A DNA stretch of 64,000 nt from Neisseria sp. Marseille-Q6792 (lineage in GTDB: Bacteria; Pseudomonadota; Gammaproteobacteria; Burkholderiales; Neisseriaceae), in the NCBI RefSeq assembly GCF_943181435.1, contig NZ_OW969598.1, positions 682,001-746,000 on the forward strand. The letters are read 5' to 3'. Below, piece after piece: positions 1 to 8,056 of the stretch. Under the pieces are notes generated by a model. It saw only the letters and a program-made list of their open reading frames with translations, ran no database searches and had not been told where the DNA came from. Every line of letters starts with the position of its first letter. Position 1 is the stretch's first letter. Both the position numbers and the translations under genes were made by a program.

Positions 1-300
1 GCCGCCATCGACGCCAAATGGGGAAGCTTCGAGAAATTCCAAGAAGCATTCTCCGCTTGCGCTGCCGGTACTTTCGGCTCCGGTTGGGCATGGCTGGTGA
101 AAACCCCTGCCGGCGGATTGGATTTGGTTTCCACTTCCAACGCAGCAACTCCGCTGACCACTGAAAACACGCCGCTGCTGACCTGCGACGTGTGGGAACA
201 CGCCTATTACATCGACTACCGCAACAGCCGTCCCAACTACCTGAAAGGTTTCTGGGAAATCGTCAACTGGGACGAAGTCGCCAAACGTTTTGCCGCATAA
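1..300 (+). CDS. sodB: Superoxide dismutase [Fe], C-terminal part (5' end outside window)
   Basis: The last 99 residues of an iron/manganese-type superoxide dismutase, which converts superoxide to hydrogen peroxide and oxygen in the cytoplasm. The family signature [11 protein letters not shown] is complete and supplies the Asp and His metal ligands of the C-terminal half. The downstream [17 protein letters not shown] segment is typical of the Fe form. The gene enters from the left edge in frame 1 and stops with TAA at 298-300. A DUS inverted repeat follows directly and should end the transcript. The Fe rather than Mn assignment is family resemblance only. Confidence 0.95.
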   Translation, partial: AAIDAKWGSFEKFQEAFSACAAGTFGSGWAWLVKTPAGGLDLVSTSNAATPLTTENTPLLTCDVWEHAYYIDYRNSRPNYLKGFWEIVNWDEVAKRFAA

Positions 301-313
301 GCCGCAAACCGAC

Positions 314-350
314 AAAATGCCGTCTGAACACATTTCAGACGGCATTTTTT
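314..350. terminator. DUS inverted-repeat terminator between sodB and the convergent small gene
   Basis: Two copies of ATGCCGTCTGAA face each other across a 5-base loop, followed by a T run. It can terminate both sodB (+) and the minus-strand gene at 365-697. Confidence 0.85.
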
Positions 351-364
351 ACGGGAAATCCGAA

Positions 365-697
365 TCAATGTCCGCAGGCGCAAGCGTCGCCGTGGTGTCC
401 GCAACCTTTAGCCGCTTCAAGCCACGCGTCGTCATCACCGTCAAACTCTTCCACTTCGTCAAACTCGCCGCGTTCCACCATGGCGCACAACTCTTCAAGG
501 CTTTCCGCGCCTTCCACCCAAAAACAGGGAATGCCCGGCGGCGTATCGGGCGCAAGCAGTGCCGCTACGCCTTCATGCCACGCAATCCAATAGCCGTTTG
601 CCGTTTGAACGAACTGCGCATCCCGATGAACCGACTCTCCTTCCGTTCCGACGAGCATACGCTCCGCAATACTTTCCTGAAAAGATAAAATCTGCAT
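365..697 (-). CDS. Small conserved neisserial protein with Cys/His-rich tail
   Basis: A 110-residue acidic protein I cannot assign to a named family. The start at 697 is supported by AAAGGA a few bases upstream. The central part is rich in acidic residues (EEFDGDDD). The last 12 residues contain three Cys and three His (CGHHGDACACGH), a plausible metal-binding tail. There are no membrane segments or signal peptide, so it is probably cytoplasmic. It converges on sodB and shares a DUS terminator with it. Linking the tail to iron or zinc handling near a superoxide dismutase is speculation from position and composition. Confidence 0.7.
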   Translation of the reverse strand: MQILSFQESIAERMLVGTEGESVHRDAQFVQTANGYWIAWHEGVAALLAPDTPPGIPCFWVEGAESLEELCAMVERGEFDEVEEFDGDDDAWLEAAKGCGHHGDACACGH

Positions 698-882
698 AAG
701 TGTTCCTTTATATGATGGTTTTCCGTCAAAACAAGGCGTTATTTTAAAACATCGCGCCCGCTTGAGAAACTGCCAACCGCTTTATAACAAATTCGTCTTT
801 GCACCAAACTTTCCATTCTTTCCGTTTTTCAGACGGCATCGTTAAAGTAGCCCTTCCTTTTTTCTATTTTCAGCATTATTTC

Positions 883-1719
883 ATGTTATTACTCAAAACA
901 CCCAGCGTACTGCCCGGCTTCAAAATCAGCCTCGGTCTGACCGTATTGTGCCTGTCGCTTCTGGTGGTTTTGCCGTTTGCGATGATGGCGGCGAAGGCGG
1001 CGGAAATCGGCTGGGGCGGCTTTTGGAACACGATTGCCGAGCCAAACGTGTTGGCGGCGGTGTGGCTGAGTTTGCGGATATCGTTTTATGCGATGCTGAC
1101 CAATGTCGTGTTCGGCACGCTGGTGGCGTGGGTGTTGGTGCGCTATGAATTCCCGGGCAAGGGTCTGGCGAACGCGCTGGTCGATTTGCCGTTTGCGCTG
1201 CCGACTGCGGTTACCGGTATCGCGTTGGCGACCCTGTATGCGCCCAACGGTTGGATAGGCCGTTTTTTCGAGCCTTTGGACATCAAAATCGCGTTTACGC
1301 CCGTCGGCATTTGGATTGCGCTGATTGTCATCAGCCTGCCCTTTATCGTCCGCGCCGTGCAGCCGGTATTGGAAGAATTGTCGGGCGAATATGAAGAAGC
1401 GGCAGCGACTTTGGGGGCAAGCCGCTTCACGACGTTCTGCCGCGTGCTGCTGCCGGAAATCACGCCAGCACTCTTGACCGGCGCGGGCATGATGTTTGCG
1501 CGGGCAACGGGGGAATACGGCTCGGTGATTTTTATCGCGGGCAATATTCCAATGGTTTCCGAAATCCTGCCGCTGATTATTACGGGCAAGCTGGAACAGT
1601 TCGACGTATAGGCCGCGTCGGCGGTGGCGTTGTTTATGTTGCTGGTTTCGTTTGTGATTCTGTTTGCGCTGAACGTGATGCAGTGGGCGTTGAGCAGGCG
1701 TTCGGGAGCGAAGAGTTGA
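883..1719 (+). pseudogene. cysT: Sulfate/thiosulfate ABC permease CysT, interrupted by an amber codon
   Basis: CysT (CysU) is one of two inner-membrane permease subunits of the CysTWA sulfate/thiosulfate importer. The frame from ATG 883 encodes hydrophobic segments and the EAAATLGASRFTTF coupling motif that contacts the ATPase. It stops at TAG 1609-1611 after 242 residues. The same frame continues without another stop for 35 codons to TGA 1717-1719, and these codons encode a hydrophobic helix (AVALFMLLVSFVILFAL) and a basic tail. Reading the TAG as Tyr gives 278 residues, close to the 277 of E. coli CysT, so the TAG is a nonsense mutation removing the last membrane helix. An upstream in-frame ATG at 799 lies in DUS-containing sequence and is unlikely to be the start. 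Unless the stop is suppressed, the product is probably inactive. Confidence 0.88.
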
Positions 1720-1873
1720 GGGGTCGTCTGAAAAATGCAGGTCGGATTCTTGAATCTGATGTTTTGACACCTGAAACTGAAAAAACGGAAACACCGGATA
1801 TTTTATCGGATTCAGGAATCCGACCTGCCTTCTAAAAAGGTCGTCTGAAAACCTGAACTACGCTGTTGCCGTC

Positions 1874-1893
1874 ATTCCCGCGCAGGCGGGAAT
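1874..1893. repeat. dRS3 repeat, left copy
   Basis: A 20-base element ATTCCC-N8-GGGAAT, the published form of neisserial dRS3. It pairs with the copy at 1952-1971 to bracket a short unique segment. Confidence 0.85.
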
Positions 1894-1951
1894 CTATTGG
1901 TAAATTTCGGCTGCCTTATTTATTTTCTGTTTTCCTGTTGCCCTGTGGTGG

Positions 1952-1971
1952 ATTCCCGCCTGCGCGGGAAT
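1952..1971. repeat. dRS3 repeat, right copy
   Basis: A 20-base ATTCCC-N8-GGGAAT element, the reverse complement of the left copy at 1874-1893. Confidence 0.85.
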
Positions 1972-2100
1972 GACGGTAGCTAGACGTTTTTATTCCCTTA
2001 ATCAATAAAAGGTCGTCTGAAAACGAATCCGCCCCACAAAAAACGGTTTTTCAGACGGCCTCCAAACATCTTAAACAACAAACCAGAGAACACCACCGCC

Positions 2101-2922
2101 ATGAAACCCTATTCCACCAATCCCAACCTGACCGAACCGCGTTGGCTGCGCGTGCTGCTGACCGCTGTCGCGCTAGGATTCCTGCTGCTGATGCTGGTCG
2201 TACCGCTTGTCGCCGTGTTTTACGAGGCGCTGAAAGGCGGTTGGGATTTGTACCTGAAATCCTTAAGCGATCCCGAAGCGTGGGCGGCAATCAAGCTCAC
2301 CCTGATTACCGCCGCGGTGGTCGTTCCCGTCAATGCCGTCTTGGGCGTAGCGATGGCGTGGCTGCTGACCCGTTTCGACTTCCGAGGCAAGCAGTTGCTG
2401 ACCACCCTGCTCGATTTGCCGTTTTCCGTATCGCCCGTGGTGGCCGGTTTGATGTTCGTCTTATTGTTCGGCGCGCACACGGCATTGGGCGGCTGGCTGG
2501 AAGCGCAAGGCATACAGATTATCTTCGCCATCCCCGGCATTATTTTGGCGACACTGTTCGTTACCTTCCCTTTTGTCGCACACGAAATCATCCCTTTAAT
2601 GCAGGCGCAGGGCGACAGCGAAGAGCAGGCGGCATTGATTCTCGGCGCAAGCGGCTGGCAGATGTTTTGGCGCGTTACCCTGCCCAACATCAAATGGGCG
2701 TTACTCTACGGCATCATTCTCACCAACGCCCGCGCGATGGGCGAGTTCGGCGCGGTCAGCGTGGTATCGGGACACATTCGCGGCGAAACCAACACCATCC
2801 CGCTTTTGGTCGAAATCTTCTACAACGAATACAACTTCACCGGCGCATTCGCCCTCTCCGGCGTATTGGCACTTTTAGCCTTGACCACCTTGCTGGTGCA
2901 AAACATCATCACCAAATTATAG
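2101..2922 (+). CDS. cysW: Sulfate/thiosulfate ABC permease CysW, C-terminus truncated by a Correia element
   Basis: The second permease subunit of the CysTWA importer. It has several membrane segments and the QAALILGASGWQMFWRV coupling loop expected of the family. The 273-residue frame ends with TTA TAG, and the TAG (2920-2922) belongs to the terminal repeat of the CREE at 2918-3073. Removing the CREE and one TA copy restores the frame as ...[16 protein letters not shown], stopping at TGA 3113-3115, which overlaps the cysA ATG (ATGA). The ancestral protein would be 286 residues. Thirteen C-terminal residues and the translational coupling to cysA were therefore lost. The missing tail is soluble, so some activity could remain, but its partner CysT is also broken. 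Confidence 0.9.
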   Translation: MKPYSTNPNLTEPRWLRVLLTAVALGFLLLMLVVPLVAVFYEALKGGWDLYLKSLSDPEAWAAIKLTLITAAVVVPVNAVLGVAMAWLLTRFDFRGKQLLTTLLDLPFSVSPVVAGLMFVLLFGAHTALGGWLEAQGIQIIFAIPGIILATLFVTFPFVAHEIIPLMQAQGDSEEQAALILGASGWQMFWRVTLPNIKWALLYGIILTNARAMGEFGAVSVVSGHIRGETNTIPLLVEIFYNEYNFTGAFALSGVLALLALTTLLVQNIITKL

Positions 2923-3073
2923 TGGATTAACAAAAATCAGGACAAGGCGACGAAGCCGCAGACAGTACAAATAGTACGGAACCGATTCACTTGGTGCTTC
3001 AGCACCTTAGAGAATCGTTCTCTTTGAGCTAAGGCGAGGCAACGCCGTACTGGTTTAAATTTAATCCACTATA
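2918..3073. mobile_element. Correia repeat enclosed element (CREE), 156 bp, inserted in the 3' end of cysW
   Basis: It begins TATAGTGGATTAAC and ends TTAATCCACTATA, the Correia terminal repeats with TA target duplication. The internal sequence matches the copies at 28695-28849 and 50559-50713 in the opposite orientation. It lies inside the ancestral cysW frame. Confidence 0.95.
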
Positions 3074-3111
3074 CAAGACAAAAAACTCGCCGCCGCCGAA
3101 AGGAACGCAAT

Positions 3112-4185
3112 ATGAGCATCACCATTCAAAATTTAAACAAACACTTCGGCAGTTTCCACGCGCTGAAAAACATCAACCTCAACGTCCCTACCGGCAAACT
3201 CGTTTCCCTGCTCGGCCCGTCCGGCTGCGGCAAAACCACGCTCTTACGCATTATCGCCGGACTGGAAAACGCCGACGGCGGCAAGATTCTGTTTGACGGG
3301 CAAGACGTAACCGCCAAACACGTCCGCGACCGCAAAGTCGGCTTCGTGTTCCAACACTACGCCCTTTTCCGCCATATGAACGTATTTGACAACGTCGCTT
3401 TCGGTTTGACCGTATTGCCCAAGTCCGAACGCCCGTCCAAAGAACAAATCCGCGCCAAAGTCGAAGAATTGCTCAAGCTCGTGCAGCTCTCACATTTGGC
3501 AAAATCCTATCCGCACCAACTCTCCGGCGGGCAACGCCAGCGCATCGCCCTCGCCCGTGCGCTTGCGGTCGAACCGAAACTCCTGCTTTTGGACGAACCC
3601 TTCGGCGCGCTGGATGCCAAAGTACGCAAAGAATTACGCACCTGGTTGCGCGACATCCATCACAACCTAGGCGTAACCAGCATTCTGGTTACGCACGACC
3701 AAGAAGAAGCCCTCGAAGTTTCCGACGAAATCGTCGTGATGAACCACGGCAAAATCGAACAAACCGGCAGTGCCGAAGCCATTTACCGCAAACCCGAAAA
3801 CGCTTTCGTTACCGAGTTCTTAGGCGAAACCGACGCATTTGAAGGACGCATCGAAAAAGGCATCTGGCATTACAACGGCTTCGCGTGGAAATTGGACGCG
3901 CAATACAAATGGCAGGAACAAACCGCCACCGGCTATATCCGCCCGCACGAATGGCAGATCGCCGCCGAACACGAAACACCGATGATTTGTGCCGAAATCG
4001 AAAAAATCCACGCCGTCGGCGCATTGACGCACGTTTTGGTGAAACACGGCAAACAGGACGTGCACATCACGCTGGCTGGCAGCGATGCCGCGCGTTACCC
4101 AATCGCCGAAGGCAAAGAATTAAACTTAATTCCGAAACAGGTTTATGTTTTTTCTCAAAACGAGCTGATTGAATATTCGATTTAA
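3112..4185 (+). CDS. cysA: Sulfate/thiosulfate ABC transporter ATP-binding protein CysA
   Basis: The ATPase that powers CysTW, 357 residues (E. coli CysA 365). Walker [10 protein letters not shown] is at 35-43, the Q-loop Gln near 81, the LSGGQ signature at 137-141, Walker B LLLLDEP at 158-163 and the switch His in VTHD near 195. The C-terminal third resembles the regulatory beta domain of CysA/MalK-type ATPases. All catalytic motifs are intact, unlike its two permease partners. GAAAGGA precedes the ATG. A CREE separates it from cysW, so transcription may now depend on readthrough or on a CREE-borne promoter. Confidence 0.95.
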   Translation: MSITIQNLNKHFGSFHALKNINLNVPTGKLVSLLGPSGCGKTTLLRIIAGLENADGGKILFDGQDVTAKHVRDRKVGFVFQHYALFRHMNVFDNVAFGLTVLPKSERPSKEQIRAKVEELLKLVQLSHLAKSYPHQLSGGQRQRIALARALAVEPKLLLLDEPFGALDAKVRKELRTWLRDIHHNLGVTSILVTHDQEEALEVSDEIVVMNHGKIEQTGSAEAIYRKPENAFVTEFLGETDAFEGRIEKGIWHYNGFAWKLDAQYKWQEQTATGYIRPHEWQIAAEHETPMICAEIEKIHAVGALTHVLVKHGKQDVHITLAGSDAARYPIAEGKELNLIPKQVYVFSQNELIEYSI

Positions 4186-4196
4186 TCCCGAAAGCA

Positions 4197-4229
4197 CAAT
4201 GCCGTCTGAAAGGCTTTCAGACGGCATTG
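4197..4229. terminator. DUS inverted repeat between cysA and ilvA
   Basis: ATGCCGTCTGAA and its complement with a 5-base loop between convergent genes, giving a bidirectional terminator. Confidence 0.8.
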
Positions 4230-4240
4230 CGTGTCAAGCG

Positions 4241-5767
4241 TCAGGCAAGAAACAGCTTGTACGCGGCATTTTGCGTTTCCTCGTGATAGCTGTATCCCAG
4301 ACTTTCCAAGAAACCGTCAAATGCGGCGGCATCGTGCGGCGGCACGTCGATACCGACCAAAATCCGCCCGTAATCCGCACCGTGGTTGCGGTAATGGAAG
4401 AGCGTAATATTCCACCCTCCCTGCATATGGTTCAAAAAGCGTGCCAATGCCCCCGGACGCTCCGGAAACTCAAAACTGACCAGACGCTCGTTTTCTACTT
4501 TGTCCGTCCGTCCTCCAACCATATAACGGATATGGATTTTGGCAATCTCATCATCGGTCAGGTCGACATTGGGCAATCCCGCCTCATCCAACCGGCTGCC
4601 GATAACCGCCAAATCCTGCGGGCCTGCCGCTTGAAGTCCGACAAAGATATGCGCTTTTTCATCGTCCCCGTAGCGGTAGTTGAACTCGGTAATATTCCTA
4701 TTTCCCAATATATTGACAAACTTAAGGAAGCTGCCGCGTTCTTCAGGGATGGTAACGGCAAAAATACCTTCGTTGCCCTCACCCAATTCGCTCCGTTCCG
4801 AAACGTGGCGCAAACGGTGAAAATTCATATTCGCGCCGCTGGTAACGGCAATCAGGGTTTGGTTTTCCGCGCCTTCTCGGGCAATATAGGCTTTCAGACC
4901 CGCCAACGCCAACGCGCCCGCCGGCTCGGTAATGCTGCGCGTGTCATCGAAAATATCCTTGACCGCACCGCAAACCGCATCGGTATCGACTGTAATGATT
5001 TCATCCAAAAGTTCTTTGCAGAGACGGAAGGTTTCGTTTCCGACGACTTTGACCGCAGTGCCGTCTGAAAACAGCCCGACATCTTTTAAATGGACGATTT
5101 GGCCCGCTTCGACCGATTGCTTCATACAACAGGAATCATGTGTCTGAACGCCGATGACTTTGATTTCGGGACGGACCTGTTTGATAAATGCCGCCACGCC
5201 CGCTGCCAAACCGCCGCCGCCTATCGGTACGAATACGGCGCGGATTGAATCGGGATGTTGGCTGACAATTTCCATGCCTACCGTACCCTGTCCCGCAATC
5301 ACATCGGGATCGTCAAACGGTGCGATATAGGTCAGCCCTTCCTGTTCCGCCAGCTCCATCGCATAATCGTAGGCATCGTTGTATGAAATACCCCGCAAAA
5401 CCACCTCGCCGCCACGGCTCTTAACCGCATCCACTTTGATTTTCGGCGTAGTCTCCGGCATAACGATAACGGCACGGCAGCCCAAACGCTGTGCGGACAA
5501 TGCCACGCCTTGAGCATGATTGCCCGCGCTTGCCGCAATTACGCCGCAAGCGAGCGCATCTTTCGGCAACTTGGACATTTTGTTGTACGCACCGCGTATT
5601 TTGAACGAAAAAACCGGCTGCAAATCTTCGCGTTTCAAAAGGATGTTGTTTTTCAAACGTACAGAAAGGCTGCGTGCCGGTTCCAAAGGCGTTTCGACCG
5701 CGACATCATAGACAGATGCCGTCAGGATGCGGATGAGGTAATCGGAATAAGGAAGGGGCGTGTTCAT
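4241..5767 (-). CDS. ilvA: Threonine dehydratase, biosynthetic (IlvA)
   Basis: A PLP enzyme deaminating threonine to 2-oxobutanoate, the first step specific to isoleucine synthesis. It has 508 residues (E. coli 514). The PLP Lys is in SFKIRGAYNK (K56), and the phosphate-binding glycine loop GGGGLAAG lies in the middle. From about residue 325 two ACT-like regulatory repeats follow (EERGSFLKFVNILGN and EFPERPGALARFLNHM), the site of isoleucine feedback in this family. A DUS occurs within the coding sequence near 5070. The gene is convergent with cysA and divergent from the DacC-like gene. Confidence 0.96.
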   Translation of the reverse strand: MNTPLPYSDYLIRILTASVYDVAVETPLEPARSLSVRLKNNILLKREDLQPVFSFKIRGAYNKMSKLPKDALACGVIAASAGNHAQGVALSAQRLGCRAVIVMPETTPKIKVDAVKSRGGEVVLRGISYNDAYDYAMELAEQEGLTYIAPFDDPDVIAGQGTVGMEIVSQHPDSIRAVFVPIGGGGLAAGVAAFIKQVRPEIKVIGVQTHDSCCMKQSVEAGQIVHLKDVGLFSDGTAVKVVGNETFRLCKELLDEIITVDTDAVCGAVKDIFDDTRSITEPAGALALAGLKAYIAREGAENQTLIAVTSGANMNFHRLRHVSERSELGEGNEGIFAVTIPEERGSFLKFVNILGNRNITEFNYRYGDDEKAHIFVGLQAAGPQDLAVIGSRLDEAGLPNVDLTDDEIAKIHIRYMVGGRTDKVENERLVSFEFPERPGALARFLNHMQGGWNITLFHYRNHGADYGRILVGIDVPPHDAAAFDGFLESLGYSYHEETQNAAYKLFLA

Positions 5768-5914
5768 AATTCAATATGGGATAATCGGTTTATTAAAATC
5801 GCAAAACCCAAAACCATACGCCCAAGACGGCACGAAAGCAAGAAAAATCCGCCCGATCAGACACCCTAAGCGTATAATCGGCAGGCTGAAACACTCACAC
5901 AATTAGAATATTTC

Positions 5915-7084
5915 ATGACAGTACATAAAATCCTGCCCGTCCTGCTTTCCATCATCTTAGGCGTTTCTCACACAACGGCTGCATCGCCCGCGTCCAACAG
6001 ACCGACGGTACACGCCGCCCCCACGCTCCAAACACCCGAAACCCTCACAGCGGCACACATCGTTATCGACCTTCAAAGCAAACAGACTTTATCCGCCAAA
6101 AACATCAATACCCCCGTAGAACCGGCGGCACTAACCCAACTGATGACTGCATATTTGGTTTTCAAAAACATGAAATCGGGAAATATCCAATCTGAAGAAA
6201 ACTTAAAAATACCCGAATCCGCATGGGCTTCAGAAGGGAGCAGAATGTTTGTACGTCCCGGCGATACGGTCAGCACCGACAAACTCTTAAAAGGCATGAT
6301 TGCCCTATCCGCAAACGATGCCGCCCTAACCCTTGCCGGCCGGCTGGGCAACGGCTCGATTGAAAATTTTGTGCAACAAATGAACAAAGAAGCCCGACGC
6401 CTGGGCATGAAAAACACCGTATTCAAAAACCCGACAGGCTTGAGTAGAGAAGGACAGGTTTCCACCGCCAAAGACCTCGCCCTGCTGTCTGAAGCATTGA
6501 TGCGCGACTTTCCGGAATATTACCCGCTGTTTTCCATCAAATCTTTCAAATTCAAAAATATAGAACAAAACAACCGCAATATCCTTTTATATAGGGACAA
6601 CAATGTAAACGGTCTGAAAGCCGGACACACAGAAAGCGGCGGCTACAACCTTGCCGTGTCATACTCCGGCAACGGCAGGCACATCCTTGTCATCACATTG
6701 GGTTCGGAATCGGCGGAAACACGCGCATCAGACAACAGCAAGCTGCTGAACTGGGCATTGCAGGCCTTCGATACGCCCAAAATATATCCGAAAGGCAAAA
6801 CCGTTGCCCAAATCCAAATTTCCGGAGGCAGCAAAAAAACCGTCCGCGCAGGCTTCCTCAAAGAAGCCTACATCACTCTGCCACATAAGGAAGCGAAAAC
6901 AGCCGAACAAATTTTGGAAACCATACAGCCGATTCCCGCCCCGGTAAAAAAAGGGCAGATTTTAGGAAAAATCAAAATCAGACAAAACGGATACACCATT
7001 GCCGAAAAAGAAATCGCCGCGCTGGAAAATGTAGAAAAAAGAAGCCGGTGGCAAAGGCTTTGGGCACGTCTGACGGGACAGTAA
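5915..7084 (+). CDS. dacC: DacC-type D-alanyl-D-alanine carboxypeptidase homologue lacking catalytic Ser and Lys
   Basis: A 389-residue exported protein with signal peptide MTVHKILPVLLSIILGVSH and the fold of PBP5/DacA-type carboxypeptidases, which trim the last D-Ala from peptidoglycan stem peptides. The nucleophile motif SxxK is replaced: the aligned site reads A72-L-T-Q75 in PAALTQLMTAY, where relatives have PASLTKLMTAY. The second motif SxN is kept (S132-A-N134 in SANDAALTLAGRLG). The third, KTG, reads K235-A-G237 in NGLKAGHTESGGYNL. The C-terminal PBP5 domain is present, ending in a basic segment (EKRSRWQRLWARL) that may be a membrane anchor. With Ser and Lys missing it should not acylate penicillin or hydrolyse peptides, so a binding or structural role is more plausible. 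Homology is certain, activity doubtful. Confidence 0.9.
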   Translation: MTVHKILPVLLSIILGVSHTTAASPASNRPTVHAAPTLQTPETLTAAHIVIDLQSKQTLSAKNINTPVEPAALTQLMTAYLVFKNMKSGNIQSEENLKIPESAWASEGSRMFVRPGDTVSTDKLLKGMIALSANDAALTLAGRLGNGSIENFVQQMNKEARRLGMKNTVFKNPTGLSREGQVSTAKDLALLSEALMRDFPEYYPLFSIKSFKFKNIEQNNRNILLYRDNNVNGLKAGHTESGGYNLAVSYSGNGRHILVITLGSESAETRASDNSKLLNWALQAFDTPKIYPKGKTVAQIQISGGSKKTVRAGFLKEAYITLPHKEAKTAEQILETIQPIPAPVKKGQILGKIKIRQNGYTIAEKEIAALENVEKRSRWQRLWARLTGQ

Positions 7085-7250
7085 GCTTCTATATTTCCAT
7101 GTCCAAAATAGGAGAATTGAAATGCCGTCTGAAACAATCTTCAGATGATATTCAAAAGACCGTTAAATCAAGTTGTACGACCAATCAAATATCATAACTC
7201 ATCTACCTCTATTTGATTTGCGCTTAACGGCAACAGTTGGCTGAATAACT

Positions 7251-7287
7251 AAGGCCGTCTGAAATATCATCTTTCAGACGGCCTTTT
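7251..7287. terminator. DUS (AGGCCGTCTGAA) inverted-repeat terminator
   Basis: AAGGCCGTCTGAAA pairs with TTTCAGACGGCCTTTT between the convergent DacC-like and cupin genes. Confidence 0.8.
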
Positions 7288-7300
7288 ATTATTAATTAGT

Positions 7301-7648
7301 TTACTTAATCAAAGTAATTACCACATCCGCATCTTCGGTTGCAACTGCCCCAATCACTACATCTCCGCCAAACCGCAGCACCGAGCCTGCTTGGACAATA
7401 TGTTTCTCAGTCTGATTCAACATTACGTCAAAGCTTCCTTTTCCAACGGCAAAAATCAGCGTTTTAAACCCCGGATGATTGTGCGGCTTAATCTGTTCCC
7501 CTTTTCTCATGTCTTTCTTGACGACCATGTAATTTTCACCATTAAAAATCTTACCGTTCTCAGAAGAAACTTCGCCCAAGGGCGCGGCAGAAACAGCAAC
7601 GGAAAATAAAGCAGACAGCAATACGACGGAAATTTTGGCAACTTTCAT
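7301..7648 (-). CDS. Secreted small cupin-domain protein
   Basis: A 115-residue protein with an N-terminal signal sequence (MKVAKISVVLLSALFSVAVSA, cleavage after AxA) followed by a single cupin barrel. HNHPG is the first cupin metal motif, and GSVLRFGGD occupies the place of the second, which is degenerate. It is probably periplasmic or secreted. No substrate can be assigned. The upstream region carries a 14/19 match to the Fur box at 7705-7723, suggesting iron-dependent control. Confidence 0.75.
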   Translation of the reverse strand: MKVAKISVVLLSALFSVAVSAAPLGEVSSENGKIFNGENYMVVKKDMRKGEQIKPHNHPGFKTLIFAVGKGSFDVMLNQTEKHIVQAGSVLRFGGDVVIGAVATEDADVVITLIK

Positions 7649-7704
7649 AACAAGCCTTTCTTAAAAACAAGGCTTCCATTCTACAAAAACCTACTTCATT
7701 ATTC

Positions 7705-7723
7705 AATAATGATTCTTATTACT
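7705..7723 (-). promoter_or_regulatory. Possible Fur box upstream of the cupin gene
   Basis: AATAATGATTCTTATTACT matches 14 of 19 positions of the palindromic Fur consensus (GATAATGATWATCATTATC). It lies 57 bases upstream of the cupin start. The call rests on sequence similarity only. Confidence 0.45.
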
Positions 7724-8016
7724 TAATATAAATTCCGTCTTAAGCCACCAATATTTTTCAGACGGTCTGAACGGCCTAATTGCCCTGCACAATATTCTCT
7801 TATTAATAAAATCACTTTACATACTGTCAAATAGAAACTGTCCCAAAAAATCCAATCTGCATAGATGGTTATTGCCTCAATCAGCTTTACCATCATAAAT
7901 CTCTCCATCAAAACTGCCTCAAAATCAGACTTACAGAACTATAGGCATTCAGGCGGCACTTTACCGAAATTTTATTAGGCAGTGTTTTAACAACCCGTTG
8001 ATTACATTATTTGCAA

Positions 8017-8046
8017 AACAGGTGTAATACTATGATTACACCTGTT
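8017..8046 (-). terminator. Hairpin terminator for the mod-res operon
   Basis: AACAGGTGTAAT (8017-8028) and ATTACACCTGTT (8035-8046) form a perfect 12-bp stem with a 6-base loop, just past the res stop. Confidence 0.7.
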
Positions 8047-8056
8047 CGTTTTAAGC

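Larger units (their letters stand above)
1720..2100. repeat. Repeat-packed spacer between cysT and cysW
   Basis: This 381-base spacer holds no gene. It contains GGGTCGTCTGAA at 1721 and AGGTCGTCTGAA at 1838 and 2010, variants of the standard DUS. It also has a near-perfect 20-base inverted repeat (1737-1756 against 1809-1828, one mismatch). Two dRS3 repeats (1874-1893 and 1952-1971) bracket about 58 bases. A DUS in the other orientation lies at about 2051-2060. Permease genes of this operon are often close-packed, so the spacer looks like accumulated repeat insertions. Confidence 0.8.
7649..8056. other. Intergenic region without a supported gene
   Basis: About 400 AT-rich bases. They contain the possible Fur box at 7705-7723, one unpaired DUS-like TTCAGACGG at about 7758 and the res terminator hairpin at 8017-8046. 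A 62-codon minus-strand frame here has no recognisable content. Confidence 0.6.

Noticed and set aside
889..1794. 301-codon minus-strand open frame
   Set aside because: It lies antisense to cysT, is rich in Arg, His and Gln with no domain, and the plus strand codes for a clear permease.
7723..7911. 62-codon minus-strand frame upstream of the cupin gene
   Set aside because: No ribosome site and no similarity that I recognise; overlaps the likely regulatory region.
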